Origin: Peronospora farinosa
Lineage: Eukaryota; Oomycota; Peronosporomycetes; Peronosporales; Peronosporaceae
Reading direction: 5' to 3'
Assembly (NCBI GenBank): GCA_947646735.1
Contig: CANTFK010000666.1
Location: 620,001-684,000 of the forward strand
Length of the DNA stretch: 64,000 nucleotides
Shown here in pieces: positions 21,219 through 31,652 of this stretch. The notes beneath the pieces were generated by a model. That model worked only from the letters and a program-made list of their open reading frames with translations. It ran no database searches and had not been told where the DNA came from. Position numbers and translations under genes: made by a program. Numbering within the stretch: position 1 is the first letter of the stretch; every line of letters begins with the position of its first letter.

Positions 21219-23126
21219 ATGGTTTGCTTTCTACCATTAGCGCTGCCATTAAAGCGATATACGACTCATCTTCTTTCTGAAAAGACTGCACGTACATACC
21301 GTTTGGTATCCACAATACCAGCCAAACTTTTGACCGAGGAAAAAGTCAAGCGTTGCATACCTCTGGTGTGTGTACTGCAATGTTTGCACCTTTTTCGTAT
21401 GTCTACTAACGAAATTTGTTGCAATCATTTACAGTCAGTTGACAAGATAAATGACCACGGCGATGGAATTGGAACTTATGTTTCAGAGGAAGGTGTGCAG
21501 ATGCAAGTAATGGTGCCATTTGCAGCTCCAGGTGATGAGCTGGAGGTTGAAATCTGGGAACGTGACATTCAGTCTCGAGTCAAATGGGCTGCTCAGAAAA
21601 ACCAGAGCACGTGGCCGCTTTTTGGACAATCTCGTCAAGTTTCAAAGCCCAGTGACCATCGAGTACATCCTCCATGTAGCAAGTACTTTGGTCGATGTGG
21701 TGGTTGTAAATTGCAACACGTAAGGTATGCTCAACAACTTGTAGAGAAACAGAAATGGATTCGTCAGCTTTTCGCTTCAAGAAAACACTCTCCAGATATG
21801 GAAATCCGTAAAATTTTAGGTGTTGAGACTGATGGAGACCATGCTGGTACATACCATTACCGTAACAAGATGGAGTTCACCTGCAGTACTGGTCGTTGGT
21901 TGTTGGACGAGGACAAGCTCCCAGACGATGGTTGTTCCTCTGGAGCTTTGCCTTCCTATCCGTTCACGGTTGGAATGTTCCCTGTAACGTCGGTCAGTGC
22001 TCGACGATCCAAGCAAGTTCACGGCAAAAGTAAAGCCCGTCGACGTCGTGGTGCTGTTTGGAACTCCAGGATCTTGTCGCTGAAAGAATGTTTACTGCAG
22101 ACTTCAGCTTGTAACCGATTGCTGCAGCAGGTTGTGACAAGGTGCGAGAGTGCAGGTCTACAGGCTTACGACTTTCATACACACGAAGGTTTTCTCAAGC
22201 AAATTGTGTTGCGTCGCGGTGTTAATCGTGACAATCGCACTGAAATCATGCTGGGACTTGTCACTACGACGTTTGATGGAGAACAAAGCGAGATCCTGAA
22301 GGGCCTCGTGCATAGCATTGCTGAAGAATACGAGAACGATCTAGCGGAAATTGGCGATGATTCACGGCTCGTGTCGATTGTGGAAAGTCTCGATCGTGAA
22401 GCTCAACGTCATCGGCGCGAGAGAAACAATGCAACCATTGATCCCACCGTTGGCATTGCCACCGAGCGCGTTCTCTATGGCGCTTCACATCTAGTAGACA
22501 CTATTCTGGACCACAACTTTGAGATATCCTTTGACTCATTTTTTCAGCCAAACGCAGCTCAGGCTAGCCTTCTTTACCGCGAAATCCAGCACATGATGGA
22601 ATCGCTTCCCGAAAAACCTGTGGTATGGGACCTCTTCTGCGGCGTCGGTAGTATTGGCATTTGTGTGGGGGCGCATGCCAAGACTGTTGTGGGGTTTGAG
22701 CTCGTGGATGCGGCTGTCGAGCGCGCCAAAGTTAATGCGCGGTTGAACGGGTATTCTTCTAGCCACATGCAGTTCTTTTGCGTCGACTTGACGAAGAACT
22801 ATCAGGAAGAGGAACTTCAAAAGAAAGTGAATGCCTGCTCGGATCTTGTGTCTTCTGATCTCCCGGACATGGTGATCGTTGATCCTCCTCGTGCAGGGCT
22901 GCACAAAAAGCTCATCAAGATGCTGCGGCGTATCGCACCTCGCCACGTTTGCTACGTGTCGTGCAATCCGCACTCACAAGCTCTCGATCTCGAAGCTTTC
23001 TGTGCCAAGGCGAAGCCTGAAGTCAAAGAGTTTGGCACCTACCGCGTGCGGCATCTGCAGCCGGTTGATATGCTTCCTCACACTCCTCACATTGAGACGA
23101 TCGCATGGCTTGAGCGTTGCAAGTGA
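21219..23126 (+). CDS. RNA 5-methyluridine methyltransferase, TrmA/RlmD family
   Basis: 635 aa as read, or 612 aa if the in-frame intron 21366-21434 (gtgtgt...ttacag, with a perfect ctactaac branch) is removed; I favour removal. It methylates C5 of a uridine in tRNA or rRNA using S-adenosylmethionine. Order: TRAM-like beta-barrel (GTYVSEEGVQMQVMVPFAAP), iron-sulfur cysteine cluster (CSKYFGRCGGCKLQH), then a Rossmann methyltransferase core with FFQPNAAQ, the SAM loop VVWDLFCGVGSIG, the DPPRAGLH motif and the catalytic-Cys motif YVSCNP. All key residues are present. Eukaryotic TRMT2 proteins lack the CGGC cluster more often than bacterial enzymes, so an RlmD-like or organellar role is possible; the hydrophobic/basic N-terminus could be a targeting signal. 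The frame begins with TTG upstream; ATG 21219 chosen. Confidence 0.85.
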   Translation: MVCFLPLALPLKRYTTHLLSEKTARTYRLVSTIPAKLLTEEKVKRCIPLVCVLQCLHLFRMSTNEICCNHLQSVDKINDHGDGIGTYVSEEGVQMQVMVPFAAPGDELEVEIWERDIQSRVKWAAQKNQSTWPLFGQSRQVSKPSDHRVHPPCSKYFGRCGGCKLQHVRYAQQLVEKQKWIRQLFASRKHSPDMEIRKILGVETDGDHAGTYHYRNKMEFTCSTGRWLLDEDKLPDDGCSSGALPSYPFTVGMFPVTSVSARRSKQVHGKSKARRRRGAVWNSRILSLKECLLQTSACNRLLQQVVTRCESAGLQAYDFHTHEGFLKQIVLRRGVNRDNRTEIMLGLVTTTFDGEQSEILKGLVHSIAEEYENDLAEIGDDSRLVSIVESLDREAQRHRRERNNATIDPTVGIATERVLYGASHLVDTILDHNFEISFDSFFQPNAAQASLLYREIQHMMESLPEKPVVWDLFCGVGSIGICVGAHAKTVVGFELVDAAVERAKVNARLNGYSSSHMQFFCVDLTKNYQEEELQKKVNACSDLVSSDLPDMVIVDPPRAGLHKKLIKMLRRIAPRHVCYVSCNPHSQALDLEAFCAKAKPEVKEFGTYRVRHLQPVDMLPHTPHIETIAWLERCK

Positions 23127-25030
23127 TCCAGCTATCGTCACATTCGCTAATTAGAGGCGATGGGGTACTAGCAAGACGAGGAAGAGCGTATGCTTGATGG
23201 ATACGACGGCGCCTCCTGCTGGTCACAATGTTGACACCTTTGCAATCGAACTCGAATGAAGCTCAGTGATCGTCGATGAGATTCGACTCAAAGTCGAGCA
23301 AAGCCAGCACTATGTGTAGCTACTGCATGTTAAGCGGTGCAAAAGGAAGACAACATGTTGCACTTCAAGTCATACTTGTTTACACTCCATGGTGACGTGC
23401 ATGCAATCTTGTTCGTAAGTCAAGTGTCGAATTGTTTGGCCTCATCTACAAGCAAATCTCCTCTTCTGTCTTTGCAGTTGCAGTTCTTGTCGAATGCTAG
23501 GACATGCACAACCGAGTACTACCTGACTCTACACGAAGTGTCAATTGAAGCTAGAGCGCCTGAACTGAAAAAGCTGGTTGCCACAACGACGGGGATTGCA
23601 ATGGATGGCTAGCAACAAGGCATGTCCGAATAGCGAGAAGACCAAGACATACAAGGCACGACTGGCTACGACGCTGCATTAAGTGCTAGAGAACTATGTG
23701 GACCGAGTTTAACAAAAGAAGTTCGCGGACGTGCTAGGACCGCAACCGACGACGAGGTGCAGTCTACTGGCAGAAGCAGCAGTGAAAATGGCCTGGTCTT
23801 ACCAAGGACGCGAAGCTGCTCGCAAAGACAGAATCGCTAGGCATCTAATCACTTTGGCGGCTTGTAAATGGACAACCATTCACTCGATTCAGTCGTGCCA
23901 TGACGATACGAAGTCAAAGCTCGTAGATTTCTTGAACTCACCCCGGCTCGGTGCTCAGTTCGACGTCGCAAATCGCAGTGAGCCACGGAAAAAAACGCAG
24001 AGATCTCAACCTGTTTAGCCAGTGACGAGGAACAGGATTGGAAAGACCTCTAGCGTGCCGTCACTACTATGTCGATCGACTGCTCGTAGTGTCGCAGCAA
24101 GAGCAGCATCAATAAATCTCCGATCAGGTTTAGCTGGTTGACTTGATGGCTCATCCACGGAGAGAAATGACTTTGACCCAAAGCTCCATTTAATGTCTTG
24201 AAGGGGGGGGGGGGGGTACGACTTGTACGTTGGCATGCAGATTCACTATTATTCAGCTACAACTGCTCACTTCCTGACCCTAAAGAGTTGAGATATGCTT
24301 TGAGGTTGGAAGTAGACTGCGTTCCAATGCCCAACGTCCGATCGTTTCATCAGACGAGGAGAAGAAGACACTGCACGATCGCAATGATGAACTATCACCA
24401 TCAATCCTTAGAAATCGTGCATAATGACAACAACACTTGAGTCAAATGGTCGATGCTATGCTAGTGTTCAAGTCTAGCACTAAAATTCTCATGCACGTTC
24501 CTGGACGTTGGTCTACTACTGTCTCCACACCTCTCAGTCGCTGTTTCGATTGGGAACTGGGCAATTATTTAGAGGTGTCTTTGCAGCTTCAAGGAAGTGC
24601 AGAGGTGTCTTTGTAGCCTCAAGGAGCAAGTGTAGAGCAGTCTCGAGAGCTGCTTCCTCGTAGCCTTCCCTTTGCACATTCTTGTCTACCCAGTCAGAAA
24701 AAAGACCATGACACCTCTCTTTTCAAAGCTGCAGAAGCGCCGTGCTGCTTGCAGCAGGTGAGAAAATGACTAACAAAATAGAGCCCATGCACTGCTGGGC
24801 GCTGCCTGCCTGCCATTGAGTCCCAATCCATTCACTCTATCACAAAGGAGCAGTGGCCGTGGGATCGTAAGCCTCGTTTCCTCTCTCATCGCACCTCGCG
24901 GCAGTGGTCTCTTCACTTGAGAACTGAGCTTCAGGGCGACACGTCTCCCAACGGCGACGAGCAGCTCCGAGGGCATTATTTCCCCCAGCCACACAGTCAT
25001 TGTGTATCAATAAGCTAGTAGCACGGCCTC
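23127..25030. other. intergenic, possible decayed repeats
   Basis: 1.9 kb without a supportable gene. A 96-codon open frame at 23731-24018 has no recognisable motif. Near 24570-24630 a segment (aggtgtctttg.agc.tcaagga) occurs twice in tandem. A G14 run is present at 24203-24216. Confidence 0.45.
24203..24216. repeat. poly-G run (G14)
   Basis: Fourteen consecutive G in intergenic sequence. Similar runs occur at 10702-10718 and 26189-26200. Confidence 0.9.
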
Positions 25031-26071
25031 ATGGCTGCTCGATTCCCTCTAATAAAGCAGCGATCGTCCGAGTCGTCAATCACGAAACGCCCTCGAACAG
25101 CGTCCGGGTCGGCGTCCACTCGAGTGGAACTTACACGACGTCTGACAAGACAAGTCTACGTGGGTTCCATGGAGGTGTTACCCGACGCTTTCGGCACAGA
25201 AAAACCGGCATTGGGCTCTTTCACCGTAGCGGTCAAAGTCCGGGCGCTCACTTTAGACTCGGGCCGGAATGGCGGAGGGGGTCATCGTACTTGGCAGGAA
25301 TGGCGCACGGTTCAGAAACTTGTAGCGCTAGAACAGGAGGCAGTTCGAAGAAGCATTCGGAGCAGTACTGGCTGCAGTGTTTTGGACGGCCGACGCCATA
25401 TCGTTCGCTACTACACGACAAATGTGGAAAGCGAGTCGTTTCGCTTGATTATGGAGTACTGCCCCGGCAGAGACCTGCTTTCGCATTTGATTAGCAGAGG
25501 TGCGTTAGGTCCTCAGCCTTCTCAACGGGTTTCGCAACAAGAAGCGCGTCGTTGGGTCCTACAACTTGCAAGAGGGATGCGGTATCTACATATGGGCGGC
25601 ATCGCTCACCGTGACTTGTGTCCCGAGAATATCCTCATCAGCAGCACTGGAGATGTCAAGATCTGTAACTTTGGTGCCAGTACCACTCGAATAACAGAAC
25701 TCTGTCGTGACCGAGTGTCGGCCAATCTGCATTACACAGCACCCGAGGCTGTAAGTGGCATGTGGTACGATCCCGTTCGTGCCGACGTGTGGTCATTGGG
25801 TGCCGTATTCTTTGTCTTGTTGACAGGTTCACCACTGCTGCGACTACCCTTTCCAGAGTGTCGTGGATTTGAGCTCGTGAAAACTGTCGGTTGTCGAGGA
25901 GTGCTAAGATTGTGGGGAATGGATTGCTTGTTCTCGGCTGCTACTTTGGATCTACTTGCAAAAATGCTCACGGTGGATCCAGCCAAGCGACTTAAAAGTA
26001 TGAGAGAAGTCTTGGAGCATCCTGCTATGCTCGCTACAGCTCATAATGAACGTAGTCTCATTGCAGTTTGA
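25031..26071 (+). CDS. protein kinase-like protein with NFG in place of DFG
   Basis: 346-aa single-exon kinase-fold protein, one of three related genes in the window (see 31653 and 39250). Visible: VAIK-type lysine (FTVAVKV), hinge MEYCPGRDLL, catalytic loop IAHRDLCPENIL, activation segment start ICNFGAS, then TAPEAVSGMWYDP, DVWSLGAVFFVLLTGSP and a C-lobe to LTVDPAKRL. Two catalytic residues differ from active kinases: the metal-binding Asp of DFG is Asn (residue 213), and the catalytic-loop Lys of HRDxK is Cys (residue 197). The HRD Asp and Asn of the loop remain. DFG Asp loss usually abolishes or greatly lowers phosphotransfer, so a pseudokinase is likely. The YDP..AD.WSLG...LLTGSPL signature places it with the other two genes in a lineage-expanded family. 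Confidence 0.85.
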   Translation: MAARFPLIKQRSSESSITKRPRTASGSASTRVELTRRLTRQVYVGSMEVLPDAFGTEKPALGSFTVAVKVRALTLDSGRNGGGGHRTWQEWRTVQKLVALEQEAVRRSIRSSTGCSVLDGRRHIVRYYTTNVESESFRLIMEYCPGRDLLSHLISRGALGPQPSQRVSQQEARRWVLQLARGMRYLHMGGIAHRDLCPENILISSTGDVKICNFGASTTRITELCRDRVSANLHYTAPEAVSGMWYDPVRADVWSLGAVFFVLLTGSPLLRLPFPECRGFELVKTVGCRGVLRLWGMDCLFSAATLDLLAKMLTVDPAKRLKSMREVLEHPAMLATAHNERSLIAV

Positions 26072-26188
26072 CCATTGACACATTTGTTGAAGAAGAGAAA
26101 CGTTTTCGTGCGCGATGCGTGCATATTAATAAGAGTGCGCTCGCCGTGGAAATGCAAGTAAGACATATAAGAATAAGTTAAATGGCAT

Positions 26189-26200
26189 GGGGGGGGGGGG
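26189..26200. repeat. poly-G run (G12)
   Basis: Twelve consecutive G just downstream of the first kinase gene. Confidence 0.9.
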
Positions 26201-26282
26201 TCAAGAATAATAAAGTTGACTGCAACATGGCAGTGGAGGGTTTGCATCTTGACGTCGGACCCAATATATGGACGTCATCACC

Positions 26283-26548
26283 TCAAGACAACGAGCGAGC
26301 CAGACGCGGCGTGTTTGACAAAGTAGCGTCAAGTTGAGGTAAAGTACGTGTAGCCTTTGCAACGAGCTCGTCTACCGTTGATGCATGTACATGTTTTACC
26401 CGAAAGCTGGTTTTGTGGATTGTTCCATCGTGCATCTTGAAAGCAAATCCAGTACCAAATGGCAGCATCAGTCGTCTATCCACAATGGATGTACCTAAAG
26501 AAAAGGCATGAACCCTTTCATCCTTTCTTAGGTTCTACCTTTGACCAT
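26283..26548 (-). pseudogene. small spliced gene or relic, unknown product
   Basis: Reverse strand. A 70-codon exon 26494-26283 has protein-like composition (DRRLMLPFGTGFAFKMHDGT, then SFRVKHVHASTVDELVAKA) and a good acceptor ctttag at 26495-26500. A short exon ATG-GTC-AAA-G (26548-26539) joins it in phase across a 44-nt intron. The frame is open a little farther upstream (DSFEFSYDMVK) but blocked by TGA. Another protein-like reverse-strand segment lies at about 26645-26820 (KKSQTSFKEAFVWISPDVEQ), which cannot be joined without crossing a stop. The whole may be the ruin of a larger gene. No family recognised; the exon has a faint PB1-like look. Confidence 0.3.
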
Positions 26549-27280
26549 GTCATACGAAAACTCGAAAGAATCATGTCAAGTTCTTGTTATCTTTAGCTAA
26601 ATAATAAACATGTACATTGCTGCTGCTGCTGCTTTGATACCCTTCGTACTAATGCTTGAAATGATCGACTAGCATGTCTAATTGAAACTTTTCTAGAACC
26701 TTTGGACAGGACATAATGTACTTGTTGCTCTACGTCTGGAGAAATCCAGACAAATGCTTCTTTGAAAGATGTTTGTGACTTTTTTTTACTGTAGAGATCG
26801 TCACTGCATCTGATGCGTTGACAGTTTGTATCAACTCGTCATTCATTACCAAAGAGATGCGATAGTGTTATATGCGACGGTACTAACTAGGAGCACGATA
26901 AAGCGAGCGTACAATTTGCTGTCCATTCAAACTCTTCTTAATAGTCATATGGACAGCTTTCTATGGGTTCGTTTTGTCGGACACTCTCTATGTAAAGTAC
27001 AAGCTCCGACTCTAAACCAGGAGGAATACATTCTACTATGGTAGAATGCATACTACCACCAGCCGAAGAAATCGGATTATCATATGTTCTTCAGTTATTA
27101 ATATATAGAGGAAAGTACATCGACAAGCCATCACTCGGAATAGTTGACGTCTGCAACAATTTGTTTTTGACGGTTTCTGTGACGGGCCATTCTATGTTTT
27201 AGACACATGTCAAAAACAGAGATTTATTTGTGGTGTACGACTAATTTGTAGTATTTTAGGACTAAAACTGCACTGATAGC
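26549..27280. other. intergenic, partly relic
   Basis: Apart from the reverse-strand fragment near 26645-26820 described in the previous entry, no gene is seen. The 3' end of the CXC gene adjoins on the right. Confidence 0.4.
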
Positions 27281-28704
27281 TTACAGGTTCAAGCGCAATG
27301 TCTTACCGACGTAGTTTCGACGAGGCTGCTTGGTCACAGTAATTTGTACGGGATGAAACGGCTTTAGTCCAAACGTAGCAGTCCTAGTGGATTCATATTG
27401 AGCACGCTTGCCGTGAGCTGGAGTCTTTTGCAAGTGGGACGTCTCGCTATTGGAACAATTCATGCAGCGGCAGTGTGACGTGCAGGCGATGCCGTTCTGA
27501 AAACACTCGCAATATTTCTTTGAGCACTTGGACTTTTTGCAACGACAGCCACGCATTACAATCGAGCTGGATTTCTATAATCAAACACGGAACAAGAACA
27601 GCGTTCGTATCAGGCACAGTTCATTCAATAAGAAGAACAAGATTGGCATCGAACCTGCGGGAGAAGATGAAGAAAACCCGTCGTGTTTTCATCTTGTAGC
27701 AGCGACGAGAACGAGAATGCACGTGGATCGTTGGCTAAATAATTCTGGATGGCTTCCACACGTTCAGTTTGGTTCTTGCGACCATTCTTACAGTCGTCAC
27801 AAGCACATCCAGTATGGCAGAATCCACGTGAGCTGAAGCACATGCAATACATCTTGAGACAACCAGTCTTGCATCCACAGCTTGTGGACGAAGCGACAGT
27901 CGAAGCTTGAATTTGCTGGGCATGCCGAAGCAGTAGACGCTGTCGCTTTTCCTCTTTTGTCTGCTCTTGTTCGTGACCAGATCGCGTCGGAATCTGCTCC
28001 AATTGTGTCACTGCCATTTTACTCGAGGTACTGCTGACACTAGATGGAAGTCTAGTGGCGTCTAAGCTACTTCTGGAGTACACTGATGCTTGAATCGAGG
28101 GGATTTCCGTCTTGATCTTTTTGTGCTGAGGCAATTGGAAAGGATTGTCCGCTTCGAGATCTGTGAGACACACGGGCAGCGTGGATTTTGCGTCGTACCG
28201 CTTCTCTAGAAGAGCTAGCATCATGTCCATCCAAGCAAGGTTCTCACTCTCTTGGAGCTCCAATTGACTGGTAGAATCCATCAAAGTCGTTGACTCATTA
28301 GTTACTGGAGTTGTAGTGTGTTTGTGGCCTTTCAATAGCGTTTCTTCGGCTTGAGTTGTGTCGTTTGAACCTTCTTTTAGTGTCGTCATCTGGCTGTGCG
28401 TTTTCTTGGCTTCTACTCGGTCTTTGGAGACACGAGAGGAATGATTCGGTAGTATACATTGTGGCGAATGTCTTTCAAGTCTCGAACAACTTTTGTCGAT
28501 CTTGTGGAGTGCACGACGATGTCTGCAACTACTAGAGTCATTTGGACTGGAAAGTTGCACGAGCTGCTCGTTCACAGACGCTTTTAACGCTGAAACGAGG
28601 GATTTGGTAGGAATTTGAGCATCAATGGGTTCCTTGTTTTCTTTTGCGTCTGATGAGCAGTCAATAAGCACGTTTCGAGTGGTAGAAGCAGAGTAACAAT
28701 CCAT
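27281..28704 (-). CDS. CXC (tesmin/TSO1/LIN54-type) DNA-binding protein
   Basis: 447-aa protein from two exons: 28704-27655 (350 codons) and 27574-27281, with an 80-nt phase-0 intron. Two cysteine-rich CXC units are present. The first, about residues 268-310, begins [15 protein letters not shown] and runs to CACDDCKN. The second, starting near residue 357, begins [16 protein letters not shown] and ends [10 protein letters not shown]. The spacing C-x-C-x4-C-x3-Y-C-x-C matches CXC domains, each of which binds zinc and reads CHR-type promoter DNA in LIN54. The linker keeps NDPRAF, similar to the RNP.AF linker of the family. The N-terminal 250 residues are Ser/Thr-rich and disordered. Likely a nuclear cell-cycle or developmental regulator (inference from family). 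Confidence 0.85.
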
Positions 28705-28923
28705 TGTCGACGAGGAAGCTCGGGAACTGAGTCTCCACTGCGTTGGCGCGTCAAATTCAAACTACTGCCGCGAAAACTATGACGGGATTTTATTGGTTGA
28801 AAATAACATTTTGGATCATAACGTGAGTATACAAATTTGAGGATTAATTTCAAACGACCCGCCACAATGTTGCTGGTATTTTATTCCTCTTAGCCTGCTC
28901 AGTAATATCGGTATCGAATACAG

Positions 28924-29818
28924 TCATGCAACTGCCGAGCCACGCAGACGTAGACGCTTCCACGTATTTTCTCGCACTGCGTTCTGCAATAAATCGTAAA
29001 TCTGGTTGCAACCCTCCGTGGCGACCTCCATGAGGCTTTCAAATAGTTCCAGTGGTAATTTACACTCCATTTGCAATAGATTGAGCTTTTGTGTGCGTGG
29101 GTTCAAAGCAATGATCATCTGCGGCGCTCTTGCCACCTCCTCTGCATAGTTGAGATCTACCACAATAACAGCATTTAGTTAGTACTGCACTCTCTAATAA
29201 TGTGACCACTATCAACTTACCACAAAGCATTGTCTGCTGCAAATACCCAGCTGATGACGCCACGACAAAATCATTAAGTGCGATGCCTGCATCAATGAGT
29301 GCCAATGTAATGGCATTGATACTGGCCGGGAGCTCTCCACCATCGGCATGCAACACCTGTACAAAGATATCAATCTGTGAACGTGGATACAGCTGCGTCT
29401 GGATACAAGCTTCAAAGATCTGCTTTACAGCCAGAGACATCTCGAGTTTCTTGCGGTCGCCACTGCGTTGTGGTTTGCGTTCCGACGTGGCAAATGCCGC
29501 TTGAGTGAACTCGCAGTTCACAGAAGCACGTGGTTGCGTGTTACTTGCAGCGTTGCCTGAACCCGTCCCTACAGCTACTGCACCGCTTGCCACAGCTGCC
29601 GTACGCAGCTCACGAGGTCCGTAGACCACTGCGACGACCTTTGTATTGCCCTGTTCGTAGTACGAGGAGCCGTCTACACGCGAGAAGAGACCGAAGCGCG
29701 TACGGATACGACGAACTTCTTCACTACGACGTCCGTCTACACGAAGACCAGCTACTGAAATGAACTCGCCGCTTGAGGTGCCGCCCAGAACACTTGCGTT
29801 CCCTGCCCCGGCTGCCAT
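28924..29818 (-). CDS. RRP41: exosome subunit RRP41 (EXOSC4), RNase PH fold
   Basis: 276-aa protein in two exons (29818-29221 and 29156-28924; intron 64 nt, gtaagt...gtag). It belongs to the six-member ring of the RNA exosome, which degrades and trims RNA 3' ends. Motifs: GLRVDGRRSEEVRRIRTRFG and DGSSYYEQGNTKVVAVVYGP at the N-terminus, SVNCEFTQAAFATSERK, LHADGGELPASINAITLALI, and DLNYAEEVARAPQ after the splice. An Ala/Gly/Ser/Thr-rich insertion (about residues 76-95) enlarges it relative to animal and yeast RRP41 (about 245 aa). The gene and the CXC gene are transcribed in the same direction, 219 bp apart. Confidence 0.9.
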
Positions 29819-30603
29819 TGTCGGAGCTTTATTGCTTGGTTATCGTGAAAACCTAGGATATAGAATACCTCGTTTATACGGCTCTTAATATGTTGTCAGA
29901 AGGGATGAAGCTTCAACTTGAAGCTGGCTGTACATTATATTAGGACATTGGTACGAAATTGTCTTCAAGACGATATAGTGAAGCTTTAAACGTTGATTAT
30001 GTCCACAAATAACCTGTTTAGATGACACAAGGAATTAATTACTGGTCTCAAGGGACGTACAGCACAGCCTTCCAGAAAATGAAAGACGGATCGCTCGCAT
30101 CCATATTAGTTTCTAGAGGAATAATTGAATGGTTCAACGGGTTACTCTGTCTTTCTTGCTGAGTCTGTATTTGTTGCAAAGTAGCTACTACCAAAGGCGT
30201 ACAGCAAATGGATTCACATTTTATTCGTCTTTTGTTGGACGCGTGAAGCTATTTGCTGTACGGGGTATTACGCAGAGAGCAAGCAGACTCTAGTCCAAGC
30301 AGCATTACTGGTCGACTAGTGGCAAACCAACAAAACAAATCGATGCGTACGTTCGTTCTGCCTGCCAACGATATCTTTCATCGATGCAGCAAATTCACGT
30401 CGCTCGATGAGTTTGTAAGTGAGATTAAGATCATGCTTTGCGTCAGTGTAAACAGGTTCTAGTCAAGTAAAAGCCATTGAATAGCCAAGCATTAGTTCTG
30501 ACTTGGTCCATGAATCTTGTCACTGGACCCGATCAATGGAAACTATATATGACAAAACAATGAGCTTTTGTGTTAAAACCAACAAAATTTAGGTACCTGT
30601 CTC
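29819..30603. other. intergenic
   Basis: 785 bp between RRP41 and PAM18. A 69-codon open frame at 30253 has no recognisable features. No RNA gene or repeat identified. Confidence 0.5.
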
Positions 30604-31098
30604 CTACTTGCCACCATTCAGTAGCATCTCCTTTGCCTGATTAATCTTTGTAGCGAGAAACGTCGAGCCGCCTGTATCCGGATGGTTCAGTATCAACAGT
30701 TTGCGGTGTGCATTGCGAATCCGCTCCTCCGACGCGCTCTCACGCACGCCCAAAATGAGCGCGGCTTCACGTCGCGTCATCTTTTCTTCAAACGGGCCGT
30801 CATAGAAGTTGCGGTACTTCCAGGAAGTCTTTTTCTCACTCTTGGGGCGGTTCTTATACGCGGTCCATATCTGCAGCACGTACTTAGCGCTAAGTGCGGC
30901 CCCGGCCACGCCCAAACCACCGATCAGTGCCGCGTTTTCGCGCTGTGCTGACCCATGAAAGGCACGAGCTGCCAGACGCTGCGACTGGAATAAGCCAGAA
31001 AACGGATTATCTTGACGAGTGCTAGAGATAGCAGACAACTGCCATGTCGCGATCTGCACGGAGCGAGAGGAGGGCACAAGTCGACGTATTAGAGCCAT
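30604..31098 (-). CDS. PAM18: mitochondrial import J-protein PAM18/TIM14
   Basis: 164 aa, no intron. It stimulates mitochondrial Hsp70 in the presequence-translocase motor. The N-terminus is basic, Ser-rich and lacks acidic residues (presequence-like). A short hydrophobic segment, about residues 56-79 ([20 protein letters not shown]), spans the inner membrane. The C-terminal J domain has [20 protein letters not shown] and an intact HPD at 139-141 (LNHPDTGGS), ending IN.AKE.L as in DNAJC19/Tim14. Length is typical. Confidence 0.92.
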   Translation of the reverse strand: MALIRRLVPSSRSVQIATWQLSAISSTRQDNPFSGLFQSQRLAARAFHGSAQRENAALIGGLGVAGAALSAKYVLQIWTAYKNRPKSEKKTSWKYRNFYDGPFEEKMTRREAALILGVRESASEERIRNAHRKLLILNHPDTGGSTFLATKINQAKEMLLNGGK

Positions 31099-31652
31099 CG
31101 GGTCTTGTGATGGAGAAATTGATTGCTAAATCGAACTTAAGAAAAGGGTAGGATTTACCTAAATTGTACCTAATTGTGGCGAAGATTTACGTAACTGCAC
31201 GTAAAATTAATATGATACGGGGCAGTTTCCACTTTTTTTGCGACGTTTGTCGATGATCTTGAACCAATGCAATAGAAGGTTCTTCTATCGAGAAAGAACA
31301 ATACCGAAGCGGAGAGTCGACCTGTGTCGGACGAAAAATGTAACGCCTGCTATTGGTTTTGGTTGCTAATCCAAATTATAATTACTAAGGAGATATTATT
31401 TTTCAGAGTCTTCTGAGAGTATAATCTGAGTTATGCTAGTATAGTGATTTCAAGAATTATGAGAGATCACAGTTTAAGTAGGAGCTTATATGCACGAGAG
31501 ATCTTAAAATGGTCGGCCTTGGAAAGAATTCCGGCTCCACGTCCTTCTCCTTCCACCAGTTCTCACGTCCCAATGAAACTGACGGCATAAAGTAAAAAGC
31601 CGACCAGAACAGAAGTCCGACTTGACATTAAAAACTCATCAACTCTTCCTAC
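31099..31652. other. intergenic
   Basis: Divergent promoter region between PAM18 (reverse) and the second kinase gene (forward). AT-rich; no other feature seen. Confidence 0.5.

Noticed and set aside
26620..26640. CTG/CAG triplet run as a coding poly-Gln
   Set aside because: Only five units, and in the reverse frame it leads directly to a stop; more likely intronic or non-coding.
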